Shown here piece by piece: positions 1 to 5,275 of a DNA stretch of 5,275 bases. The notes under the pieces were generated by a model. That model did not search any database and was not told the DNA's origin. It saw only the letters and a program-made list of their open reading frames with translations. The DNA is taken from contig JAJQAF010000236.1 of assembly GCA_021203945.1 (NCBI GenBank), forward strand, positions 1-5,275, in the 5' to 3' direction. Position 1 is the stretch's first letter, and each line of letters opens with the position of its first letter. The DNA is from Campylobacter sp. (GTDB taxonomy: Bacteria; Campylobacterota; Campylobacteria; Campylobacterales; Campylobacteraceae). Both the position numbers and the translations under genes were made by a program.

Positions 1-90
1 CTTAGAAATAGAGGATTTGAAAATATAAAAAGATTTGATTGGGGTAAATCTGCTATGAAGATTATAAAAGCGATAGAGAATTTAAAATGA
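1..90 (+). CDS. C-terminal end of a probable family 4 (GT-B) glycosyltransferase, cut by the window edge
   Basis: Frame 1 is open from the first base to TGA at 88-90 and gives the last 29 residues of a protein whose start lies outside the window. The tail contains RGFENIKRFDWGKSAMKII followed by a short amphipathic helix. An arginine-rich turn, then an aromatic-Trp pair and a helix, is the usual C-terminal end of GT-B glycosyltransferases of family 4, where the last helix packs back onto the N-terminal domain. The stop overlaps the start of the next glycosyltransferase as ATGA, so the two are almost certainly co-transcribed and translationally coupled. The family call rests on this short tail and the context only; donor and acceptor cannot be inferred. 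Confidence 0.6.
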   Translation, partial: LRNRGFENIKRFDWGKSAMKIIKAIENLK

Positions 91-1184
91 AAAAAGCTTT
101 GGTTCACGATTGGTTTAGCGTTTGTGCAGGTGCGGAAAAATGTGTAGAAAGCTTTACTAATATTTGGGATGATTTTGAAATTTTTAGTTTGATAGATTTT
201 TTGAGCGATAAAGACAGAGACAATGTTTTAAAAGGTAAAAGAGCTCATACCAGCTTTATTCAAAATTTACCTATGTCTAAAGAAAAATATAGAAACTATT
301 TGCCATTGTTTCCGTTTGCTATCGAGCAGTTTGATTTGAGCGAATTCGACCTAATATTATCAAGTTCACATGCCGTGGCGAAAGGAGTTTTGGTCCATTC
401 AAACCAACTTCATATTTCTTACGTGCATACTCCGATTAGATACGCTTGGGATTTATATCATCAATACCTAAAAGAAAGCGAGTTGGATAGGGGATTAAAA
501 GGCAAATTGGCTAAGTATTTTTTACATAAGATTCGCATTTGGGATATGAGCACTATAAATAGGGTTGATTGCTATATAGCAAATAGTCATTATATCGCAA
601 GGCGTATTAAGAAAATCTATAATAAAGATAGCGAAGTTATATATCCGCCTGTTGATGTAGGTAAATTTGAATTAAAAGAGAAAAAAGAGGATTTTTATAT
701 GACTGCTTCAAGAATGGTTCCGTATAAAAAAATAGACTTGGTAGTGGAAGCTTTTTCCAAAACGGATAAAAAATTAGTCGTCATAGGCGATGGTACGGAT
801 ATGAATAAAATAAAGTCGAAAGCTTCAAAAAATATAGAAATTTTAGGATATCAAGACGATAAAACCATGATAGATATGATGCAAAGAGCGACAGCTTTCG
901 TGTTTGCGGCCGAAGAAGATTTCGGTATCGTTCCCGTAGAGGCTCAAGCTTGCGGTACTCCTGTTATTTGCTTATCAAAAGGAGGCACTAAAGAGACCGT
1001 AATTGATATGGTTACCGGCATACATTTTGCGGAACAAAATCTCTCCGGTTTGCTAAATGCCATTAATAAATTCGAAAAAAACATAGATATTTTCGAACCT
1101 GCGAATATACGTAAAAATGCTTTGAAATTTTCAAAAGAGAGATTTGAGACAGAGATTAAAAATTTTATAGATAAAAAATATTAA
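87..1184 (+). CDS. Family 4 glycosyltransferase, WbaZ-type, probable mannosyltransferase of surface polysaccharide synthesis
   Basis: This is a complete 365-residue GT-B enzyme expected at the cytoplasmic face of the inner membrane, adding a sugar from a nucleotide donor to a lipid-linked glycan. The N-terminal acceptor domain has HDWF (8-11), the glycine turn AGAEK (14-18) and YVHTPIRYAWDLY (112-124), a block I associate with WbaZ/MtfB-like mannosyltransferases. The C-terminal donor domain starts near residue 190 and has R209 and K214 in SRMVPYKK, the expected donor-phosphate contacts. The family 4 E-x7-E motif is intact as E277 and E285 in EDFGIVPVEAQACGTPV. Length is normal for the family. 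The start overlaps the previous stop as ATGA with only a weak purine-rich ribosome site, fitting coupled translation. The adjacent manC makes GDP-mannose the likely donor; this is inference from context, and a GDP-mannose-derived sugar such as fucose is possible. Confidence 0.85.
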   Translation: MKKALVHDWFSVCAGAEKCVESFTNIWDDFEIFSLIDFLSDKDRDNVLKGKRAHTSFIQNLPMSKEKYRNYLPLFPFAIEQFDLSEFDLILSSSHAVAKGVLVHSNQLHISYVHTPIRYAWDLYHQYLKESELDRGLKGKLAKYFLHKIRIWDMSTINRVDCYIANSHYIARRIKKIYNKDSEVIYPPVDVGKFELKEKKEDFYMTASRMVPYKKIDLVVEAFSKTDKKLVVIGDGTDMNKIKSKASKNIEILGYQDDKTMIDMMQRATAFVFAAEEDFGIVPVEAQACGTPVICLSKGGTKETVIDMVTGIHFAEQNLSGLLNAINKFEKNIDIFEPANIRKNALKFSKERFETEIKNFIDKKY

Positions 1185-1207
1185 GAATTTAAAGAGGGAA
1201 TCGCATA

Positions 1208-2590
1208 ATGACAAATATAATCTTATGCGGAGGTAGCGGAACCAGAATGTGGCCCGTGAGCAGGGCGCTTATGCCTAAACAATTTATTAAACTATTTGGC
1301 GATAAATCATTATTTAGCCTTACTTGCGAGCGAAATTTAAAGCTATGCGATAACATCTTTATAGTTTCAAATGAAAATCAGTATTTTGTCGCGCTTGATC
1401 AAATCGAAGAAATTAACGTGCAAAATATTAAATTTATTTTAGAGCCTATCGCTAAAAATACGGCTCCTGCCATAGCTCTGGCGTGTCTTAATGCAGACAA
1501 GGACGAGACGATGTTCGTAACGCCGTCCGATCATTTAATAAAAGACGAAGTAAAATATCAAGAGTGTGTAAAACTTGCTAGCAAATTTGCAGCAAACGAC
1601 AATTTGGTAGTTTTCGGCATAAAGCCTAAGTATGCAAATATCGGCTTTGGTTACATACATAATAATGGCGAAAACGTCGTGGCTTTTCACGAAAAACCAA
1701 GTATAAAAAAGGCTAAGGAGTATCTATCTAGCGGAAATTATTATTGGAATAGCGGTATGTTTATGTTTAAGGCGGGAGTTTTTCTGGACGAGCTTAAGAA
1801 ATACGCTCCGAAAATTTACGACACCTGCCTAAAGGCCTTTGAAAATGCAAGTAAAAATGAAGTAGTTAGGATTAAATCCTTGGATATGGAAAAAATTCCC
1901 CCGGATAGTATAGATTACGCCGTTATGGAACGATCGAAAAATGTTAAAATGGTAGATTGCGATATCGGATGGAACGATCTTGGGAGTTTTGACAGCTTAT
2001 ATGAAGAGTTACCTAAAGACAAATTCGGCAATACGGTAAATTCAAATCATATCTGCATAGATTCGTCAAATAACTTAATATACTCAAATGACAGAAAAAT
2101 AGCTACTATTGATATTATGGATTGCATTATCGTTGATACTAAAGATGCCTTGATGATTTGTAAAAAAGGCTCTAGTCAAAAGATAAAACAAATAGTGGAA
2201 CGTATTGGAGATAGCGAGCTGATAAATTCTCATCTTACCACTCATCGTCCATGGGGAAGCTATACGATTTTAGAAAATGCACAAGGGTATAAGATAAAAC
2301 GTATAGTCGTAAAACCGGGTAAAAGGCTTTCTTTGCAAAAACATTATCATAGGAACGAGCATTGGATAGTCGTTCGCGGAACCGCGACTGTTAGGATAGA
2401 AGATAAAACATTTTTGCTCAAGGAAAACGAATCTACTTACATAAAAAAGGGACAAATTCATAGACTCTCAAACGAGGGTAAGTTTCCTATAGTATTAATA
2501 GAAGCTCAAGTAGGCGAATACACCGGTGAAGACGATATAATAAGATATGAAGATGATTTTAACAGAGACACTAAAGGAGGCAAGATATGA
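1208..2590 (+). CDS. manC: Bifunctional mannose-1-phosphate guanylyltransferase / mannose-6-phosphate isomerase (type II)
   Basis: ManC makes GDP-mannose from GTP and mannose-1-phosphate, and in the two-domain form also converts fructose-6-phosphate to mannose-6-phosphate. The 460 residues match the usual length of the bifunctional enzyme. The N-terminal nucleotidyltransferase has the GTP-binding signature GGSGTRMWPVSR (8-19), PKQF (23-26), the EP..KNTAPAIA block (79-90), PSDH (106-109), GFGYI (146-150), EKP (162-164), NSGMF (181-185) and GWNDLGS (254-260). The isomerase half is a cupin with HRPWGSY (346-352), the metal-ligand region QKHYHRNEHW (377-386) and GQIHRLSN (415-422), so both activities look intact. 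The start is set by a GAGGG ribosome site at 1194-1198, nine bases upstream. The gene follows the glycosyltransferase by 23 nt and overlaps the next gene as ATGA. Phosphomannomutase (ManB), needed between the two steps, is not in the window. Confidence 0.96.
   Translation: MTNIILCGGSGTRMWPVSRALMPKQFIKLFGDKSLFSLTCERNLKLCDNIFIVSNENQYFVALDQIEEINVQNIKFILEPIAKNTAPAIALACLNADKDETMFVTPSDHLIKDEVKYQECVKLASKFAANDNLVVFGIKPKYANIGFGYIHNNGENVVAFHEKPSIKKAKEYLSSGNYYWNSGMFMFKAGVFLDELKKYAPKIYDTCLKAFENASKNEVVRIKSLDMEKIPPDSIDYAVMERSKNVKMVDCDIGWNDLGSFDSLYEELPKDKFGNTVNSNHICIDSSNNLIYSNDRKIATIDIMDCIIVDTKDALMICKKGSSQKIKQIVERIGDSELINSHLTTHRPWGSYTILENAQGYKIKRIVVKPGKRLSLQKHYHRNEHWIVVRGTATVRIEDKTFLLKENESTYIKKGQIHRLSNEGKFPIVLIEAQVGEYTGEDDIIRYEDDFNRDTKGGKI
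2574..2580 (+). promoter_or_regulatory. Strong Shine-Dalgarno site inside the 3' end of manC for the WbaP-like gene
   Basis: AAGGAGG lies six bases before the ATG at 2587 and inside the last codons of manC, where it encodes part of the Lys-Gly-Gly tail. It fixes the start of the phosphosugar transferase at 2587. Together with the ATGA overlap it suggests that the gene is initiated strongly and not only by ribosomes leaving manC. Confidence 0.85.
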
Positions 2591-3897
2591 AGAGAAATTT
2601 TTCATTTGTGTTGTTGCTTATTTCCGATATGCTAATTGTGTCGTTGTGTATCGTAATTTCCGTTGTTCTTAAAAATTTTATATATGATGATATCATTTTA
2701 AATGATATTGCCAAATATAGTAAGCTCTTCGTAATCCAGATTATTATGGTATTTTTGTTTATATATCAAGGTATTTATATCAAAAGGTATGATTTTTGGC
2801 ACGAAAGTTACATTATAGTTAGAAGTTGTTTTCTTGGTTTTTTTTTAAGCTTAGCTTTCTTGGCTTTTATAAAAGTAAATTATGATTATTCTAGAGCCGT
2901 ATTTACTTTAAGTTTTATTTTTATGACTATTTTTTTACCGATATCTAAATTGGTATTAAAAAAATATCTTTTTAAAATTGGAATTTGGAAAAAAAAAGCG
3001 AAAGTTATTGGAGAGAATAGTGATTTTGAATTAGAAATTTTTACAAATAATTATTTGGGATACGTAAACTCCTATGAAAAAGATCATGAGGTGCTTTTTA
3101 TAAGCAGTTGCGGGCTTGATCCCGAAACTTTAAACGAGCTCATAGAACAAAATATAATAGCCAACAAAGAGATACTTTTTACCCCCATGCTTAAAACTTA
3201 TGATTTTACTAAGGCTTATATTTATAATATTTTTAATTCTCGAACCAATCTTTTTGCTATTCAAAATTCTCTTCAAAGCAAATTTAATATGTCTTTAAAA
3301 AGATTATTGGACATATTGCTAATTATTTTTGCACTACCTATTTTGGTTCCCATTTTTCTTGTCGTCATGCTATATATAAAAAAAGAAGAACCCAATGGAA
3401 GTATATTTTTTTCACATAAAAGAATGGGAATTAACGGAGAGCTTTTTGGCTGTTTAAAATTTAGATCCATGAAAGAAAATAGCTCAAGTATATTAAAGGA
3501 ATACTTAAGAGAAAATCCGCAGGAAATAGAATACTTTAATAAATACCACAAATATGAATGCGACCCAAGAATAACAAAATTTGGCAATTTTATTAGAAAA
3601 ACGTCTATCGATGAGCTGCCGCAACTCATAAATGTTTTAAGGGGCGAAATGAGCATAGTAGGACCTAGACCTTGCGCCGAATACGAAAAAAAGGATATGG
3701 GCAAATATGTGGATCTTATTTTAGCCGTAAGACCCGGAATTACCGGTATTTGGCAAGTTAGCGGAAGGAGCGATGTCGATTTTGAAACAAGGGCGCAAAT
3801 GGATGCATGGTATATTAAAAATTGGAGTATTTGGAACGATATAGTGATAATATTAAAAACATTCAAAGTAGTGCTTAAAAGAAACGGCGCAAGTTAA
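2587..3897 (+). CDS. wbaP: WbaP-type undecaprenyl-phosphate hexose-1-phosphate transferase (initiating enzyme)
   Basis: This inner-membrane enzyme transfers a sugar-1-phosphate, typically galactose- or glucose-1-phosphate from UDP-sugar, to undecaprenyl phosphate and so starts a polysaccharide repeat unit. The 436 residues have three parts: four hydrophobic segments (about 5-29, 46-66, 77-97 and 104-125); a middle segment (about 136-230) where a Rossmann-like domain is expected but the glycine-rich loop is replaced by VIGENSD; and the catalytic domain. The last begins with a membrane segment at about 237-264 carrying P251 and P255, then KFRSM (291-295), DPRITKFGNFIRKTS (326-340), the catalytic D342-E343 pair in IDELPQL, SIVGPRP (356-362) and VRPGITGIWQVSGR (381-394). 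The ending NGAS resembles the GAY tail of WbaP. Substrate cannot be read from sequence, so the symbol denotes the family; WcaJ-like glucose specificity remains possible. It is the last gene of the operon. Confidence 0.9.
   Translation: MKRNFSFVLLLISDMLIVSLCIVISVVLKNFIYDDIILNDIAKYSKLFVIQIIMVFLFIYQGIYIKRYDFWHESYIIVRSCFLGFFLSLAFLAFIKVNYDYSRAVFTLSFIFMTIFLPISKLVLKKYLFKIGIWKKKAKVIGENSDFELEIFTNNYLGYVNSYEKDHEVLFISSCGLDPETLNELIEQNIIANKEILFTPMLKTYDFTKAYIYNIFNSRTNLFAIQNSLQSKFNMSLKRLLDILLIIFALPILVPIFLVVMLYIKKEEPNGSIFFSHKRMGINGELFGCLKFRSMKENSSSILKEYLRENPQEIEYFNKYHKYECDPRITKFGNFIRKTSIDELPQLINVLRGEMSIVGPRPCAEYEKKDMGKYVDLILAVRPGITGIWQVSGRSDVDFETRAQMDAWYIKNWSIWNDIVIILKTFKVVLKRNGAS
2838..2846 (+). repeat. T9 homopolymer within the WbaP-like gene
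   Basis: Nine consecutive T fall in codons 84-87 (Gly-Phe-Phe-Leu) of the third membrane segment. A one-base slip would shift the frame before the catalytic domain. Hydrophobic codons in AT-rich DNA naturally produce such runs, so a switching role is only a possibility. Confidence 0.9.
2989..2997 (+). repeat. A9 homopolymer within the WbaP-like gene
   Basis: Nine consecutive A encode Lys135-Lys136-Lys137, just after the fourth membrane segment and before the middle domain. It is preceded by TGG and followed by GCG, so its length is exact in this copy. A slip here would also remove the catalytic domain. Confidence 0.9.
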
Positions 3898-3911
3898 TGT
3901 CTAAAAAGTAG

Positions 3912-3938
3912 TTCGGCGAAATACAAAATTTCGCCGAA
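3912..3938. terminator. Bidirectional intrinsic terminator between convergent units
   Basis: The arms at 3912-3922 (TTCGGCGAAAT) and 3928-3938 are exact inverted complements, giving an 11-bp stem with a GC-rich lower half and a five-base loop ACAAA. On the plus strand it follows the WbaP-like stop by 14 nt and is followed by an AT-rich stretch ending in five T. On the minus strand it begins four bases after the cjaA-like stop and is followed by CTAC and five T. Neither U-tract is ideal because it is interrupted, but the placement between two converging stop codons supports a shared terminator. Confidence 0.82.
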
Positions 3939-3942
3939 TATA

Positions 3943-4779
3943 TTAAATTTTTCCGCCTTCTACGACTACGCTTTCAGGATTGATAGTGTCGCCATAAACG
4001 GGTTTTAGAGTTGCATCATATGCTTTGTGGAAAAAATTCTCATCTGCAAGTTTGATGATTTCGTTGTTTATCCATTCAAGCAAGGCTTTATTTCCTTTTT
4101 TAACCGCAGGAGCGATTACGTCGGCATTGCCTAAAGCTTCAACGCCTACGACAAATCCCGCATTTTCCTTAACCCATGCAAAAAGTAGCGTATTATCATG
4201 TGCTAAAGCAGCTCCGCGTTTATCAAGCAAAGCACTGAAAGTTTCGGTATTTTGATCAAATTTCAAAAGCTCTATATCGGGGTGATTTTTTGTAAAATAA
4301 GCATCTGCGGTAGTGCCTTTATTTACGATCAACTTTTTGCCTTTTAGCTCATTTACATCCTTTATCACCTTGCCTTCAGGGCTTATTATGCCGAGCGAAA
4401 CTCGCATATAAGGAAGCGCGAAATCAACCACTCTTGCGCGCTCGGGCGTTTTTGTGAAATTGGCAAGGATCAAATCCACTTTATCCGCAACCAAAAACTC
4501 AACTCTGCTTGCGGCTTCAACAAGCTCAAATTTTACTTTACTCTCATCGCCAAGCAAGTCTTTTGCTATGCGTTTTGCAAAATAAACGTCATAGCCTTGA
4601 TTTTTGCCGTCTTTATCAACGAAGCCAAACGGCGGTTTGTCGCTAAAAACACCTATGCGGATATAACCGCGCTCTTTGATTTTGGCTATCGCATCGTTTG
4701 ACGCCTCGGCTGCACCTGCTTGAACCGTTAGAAAGACGGTGGCTAATGCTGCCAGAAATGAAAACAGAAGTTTTCTCAT
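3943..4779 (-). CDS. cjaA: Amino-acid ABC transporter periplasmic binding protein, CjaA-like (probable cysteine binding)
   Basis: This 278-residue family 3 solute-binding protein should capture an amino acid in the periplasm and deliver it to an ABC permease. The sequence is closely related to Campylobacter CjaA as I recall it, a cysteine-binding antigen: RIGVFSDKPPFGFVD (41-55), GYDVYFAKRIAKDL (62-75), VEAASRVEFL (87-96), ANFTKTPERA (106-115), NKGTTADAYFT (153-163), FDQNTETFSALLDKRG (174-189), HDNTLLFAWV (194-203) and the ending VVEGGKI. By family analogy R114 should hold the ligand carboxylate and D195 the amino group. Residues 1 to about 24 form a signal peptide ending AGAA. Unlike C. jejuni CjaA it has no cysteine anywhere, so it should be a soluble periplasmic protein, not a lipoprotein. 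AAGGAG five bases upstream of the ATG (4785-4790) supports the start. No permease or ATPase gene is adjacent. GC content is visibly higher than in the polysaccharide genes. Confidence 0.88.
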   Translation of the reverse strand: MRKLLFSFLAALATVFLTVQAGAAEASNDAIAKIKERGYIRIGVFSDKPPFGFVDKDGKNQGYDVYFAKRIAKDLLGDESKVKFELVEAASRVEFLVADKVDLILANFTKTPERARVVDFALPYMRVSLGIISPEGKVIKDVNELKGKKLIVNKGTTADAYFTKNHPDIELLKFDQNTETFSALLDKRGAALAHDNTLLFAWVKENAGFVVGVEALGNADVIAPAVKKGNKALLEWINNEIIKLADENFFHKAYDATLKPVYGDTINPESVVVEGGKI

Positions 4780-4810
4780 TCTTTCTCCTTTAAATAAAAT
4801 TGGGTTTAGA

Positions 4811-4838
4811 TTTATAACATAAATTTAACTAATGCAAA
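4811..4838 (-). promoter_or_regulatory. Probable sigma-70 promoter of the cjaA-like gene
   Basis: Reading the minus strand, TATAAA (4816 down to 4811) is a good -10 box and is preceded by TGT, making an extended -10 element (TGnTATAAA). A weak -35 candidate TTTGCA lies at 4838-4833, 16 bases upstream. Transcription would start near 4803-4805, leaving a short leader with the AAGGAG site. The gene could also be read through from the small gene upstream, because no hairpin terminator is visible in the 75-base gap. Confidence 0.5.
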
Positions 4839-4857
4839 ATAAACTGACATAAATTTA
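4817..4857. repeat. 11-bp direct repeat with 30-bp period upstream of the cjaA-like gene
   Basis: ACATAAATTTA occurs exactly at 4817-4827 and again at 4847-4857. The start-to-start distance is 30 bp, close to three helical turns. The first copy overlaps the upstream edge of the extended -10 element, and the second reaches into the stop codon of the neighbouring gene. Each copy contains the palindrome AAATTT. This could be a paired operator, but the bases are almost all A or T and chance is a serious alternative. Confidence 0.6.
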
Positions 4858-5241
4858 TCTTACTTTGATTAAAATTTCATTATTCGGTTGTGTATCAAAC
4901 GGATTATAGCCTCTGTTTGAACGAAAATCGTTAAGATAATTAGGTCTTTTGTATTCTCTGGTGTTTTTTCTCGGAGACTCTTTTATGATTATATAAGTGT
5001 TAAATCTAGAGAGCGGGTTTTCATTGTATCGGTCGTAATCGTCTCTATAATCACGATCTGAAAAATAGTTATAACATTCGTCTTTATATAAATCACGGTG
5101 CCTATCGTGTCTAAAATTTCGTATATGATCTTTATTTTTTGGCACTAAAATGATTGTCGTGTCGTTATTTTTTTCTAAATACGAGCCGTTATAGCTAAAG
5201 CAAAAAGACGCAATCGTAACAAAAAATAAAATAAAACGCAT
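4855..5241 (-). CDS. Small predicted secreted protein, Asp/Arg/Tyr/Asn-rich, unknown function
   Basis: I do not recognise this 128-residue protein. It opens with a signal peptide (MRFILFFVTIASFCFS) with likely cleavage after residue 16. Cys14 is preceded by Phe, so it does not fit a lipobox. The mature part has three short beta-like hydrophobic stretches, TTIILVP (28-34), NTYIIIK (81-87) and NEILIKV (121-127), separated by highly charged, probably disordered stretches such as HDRHRD (45-50) and RDYRDDYDRY (63-72). There is one mature cysteine, C56. The only methionine is the first residue, and AAGGA (5248-5252) lies six bases before it, so the start is firm. The intact frame, signal peptide and ribosome site argue for a real gene. 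It sits 75 nt upstream of the cjaA-like gene in the same direction and might be co-transcribed. Its own promoter would lie at or beyond the window edge. Confidence 0.75.
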   Translation of the reverse strand: MRFILFFVTIASFCFSYNGSYLEKNNDTTIILVPKNKDHIRNFRHDRHRDLYKDECYNYFSDRDYRDDYDRYNENPLSRFNTYIIIKESPRKNTREYKRPNYLNDFRSNRGYNPFDTQPNNEILIKVR

Positions 5242-5275
5242 ATAAAATCCTTTAATATATAATAAGTGTTAGTAT

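Noticed and set aside
2270..2461. Minus-strand open frame of 63 codons opposite the isomerase domain of manC
   Set aside because: It is entirely antisense to a strongly conserved cupin domain and resembles no protein.
3273..3866. Long minus-strand open frame of 197 codons opposite the WbaP-like gene
   Set aside because: It lies antisense to the conserved catalytic domain, has no recognisable motifs, and its openness follows from the codon pattern of the real gene.
3897..3911. TAATG restart just after the WbaP-like gene, opening a four-codon frame (Met-Ser-Lys-Lys-stop)
   Set aside because: It could be the stub of a lost next gene, but four codons with no good ribosome site, running into the terminator hairpin, are best explained by chance.
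4025..4255. Plus-strand open frame of 76 codons opposite the cjaA-like gene
   Set aside because: It is antisense to conserved CjaA motifs, and its serine/alanine-rich sequence is what an antisense shadow gives.
5253..5275. TATTAT at 5264-5259 (minus strand) as a -10 box for the small secreted-protein gene
   Set aside because: A start about seven bases downstream would fall on the ribosome binding site, and no -35 region is visible before the window ends.
1..5275. CRISPR arrays, tRNA or rRNA genes, insertion sequences, phage or toxin-antitoxin genes
   Set aside because: None was seen: there are no regularly spaced repeats, no transposase-like frames, and almost all DNA is explained by the listed genes.

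Overview
The window looks like part of a Campylobacter chromosome, or that of a close relative among the Campylobacterota. The DNA is AT-rich with short intergenic gaps. The minus-strand gene at 3943-4779 encodes a protein that I recognise as very close to Campylobacter CjaA, a cysteine-type amino-acid binding protein. I cannot name the species. The presence of a CjaA-like protein alongside a mannose-type polysaccharide cluster suggests a Campylobacter other than C. jejuni, but this is inference.

Positions 1-3897 are the 3' end of a plus-strand surface-polysaccharide operon. It holds the last 29 codons of a probable glycosyltransferase, a complete WbaZ-type family 4 glycosyltransferase (87-1184), a bifunctional ManC mannose-1-phosphate guanylyltransferase/phosphomannose isomerase (1208-2590), and a full-length WbaP-type polyprenyl-phosphate hexose-1-phosphate transferase (2587-3897). 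The genes are 23 nt apart or overlap as ATGA, so they form one transcription unit. Together they suggest this scheme: the WbaP-like enzyme starts a glycan on undecaprenyl phosphate, ManC supplies GDP-mannose, and the family 4 enzymes add sugars, probably mannose or a GDP-mannose-derived sugar. The polymer could be O-antigen, capsule or exopolysaccharide; no export or polymerase gene is visible to decide.

Positions 3898-3942 separate two converging units and hold a perfect 11-bp hairpin that can end transcription from both sides. Beyond it, on the minus strand, lie the CjaA-like gene (3943-4779), which is visibly richer in GC than the glycan cluster, and a small AT-rich gene (4855-5241) for a predicted secreted Asp/Arg/Tyr/Asn-rich protein that I do not recognise. 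The 75 bases between them hold a good ribosome binding site, a plausible extended -10 promoter for cjaA, and an exact 11-bp direct repeat with a 30-bp period.

Most of the window is ordinary once the families are recognised. The points most worth a second look are the unknown small secreted protein, the CjaA homologue that has lost its lipoprotein cysteine, the eroded middle domain of the WbaP-like enzyme, and two 9-base homopolymer runs in that gene.
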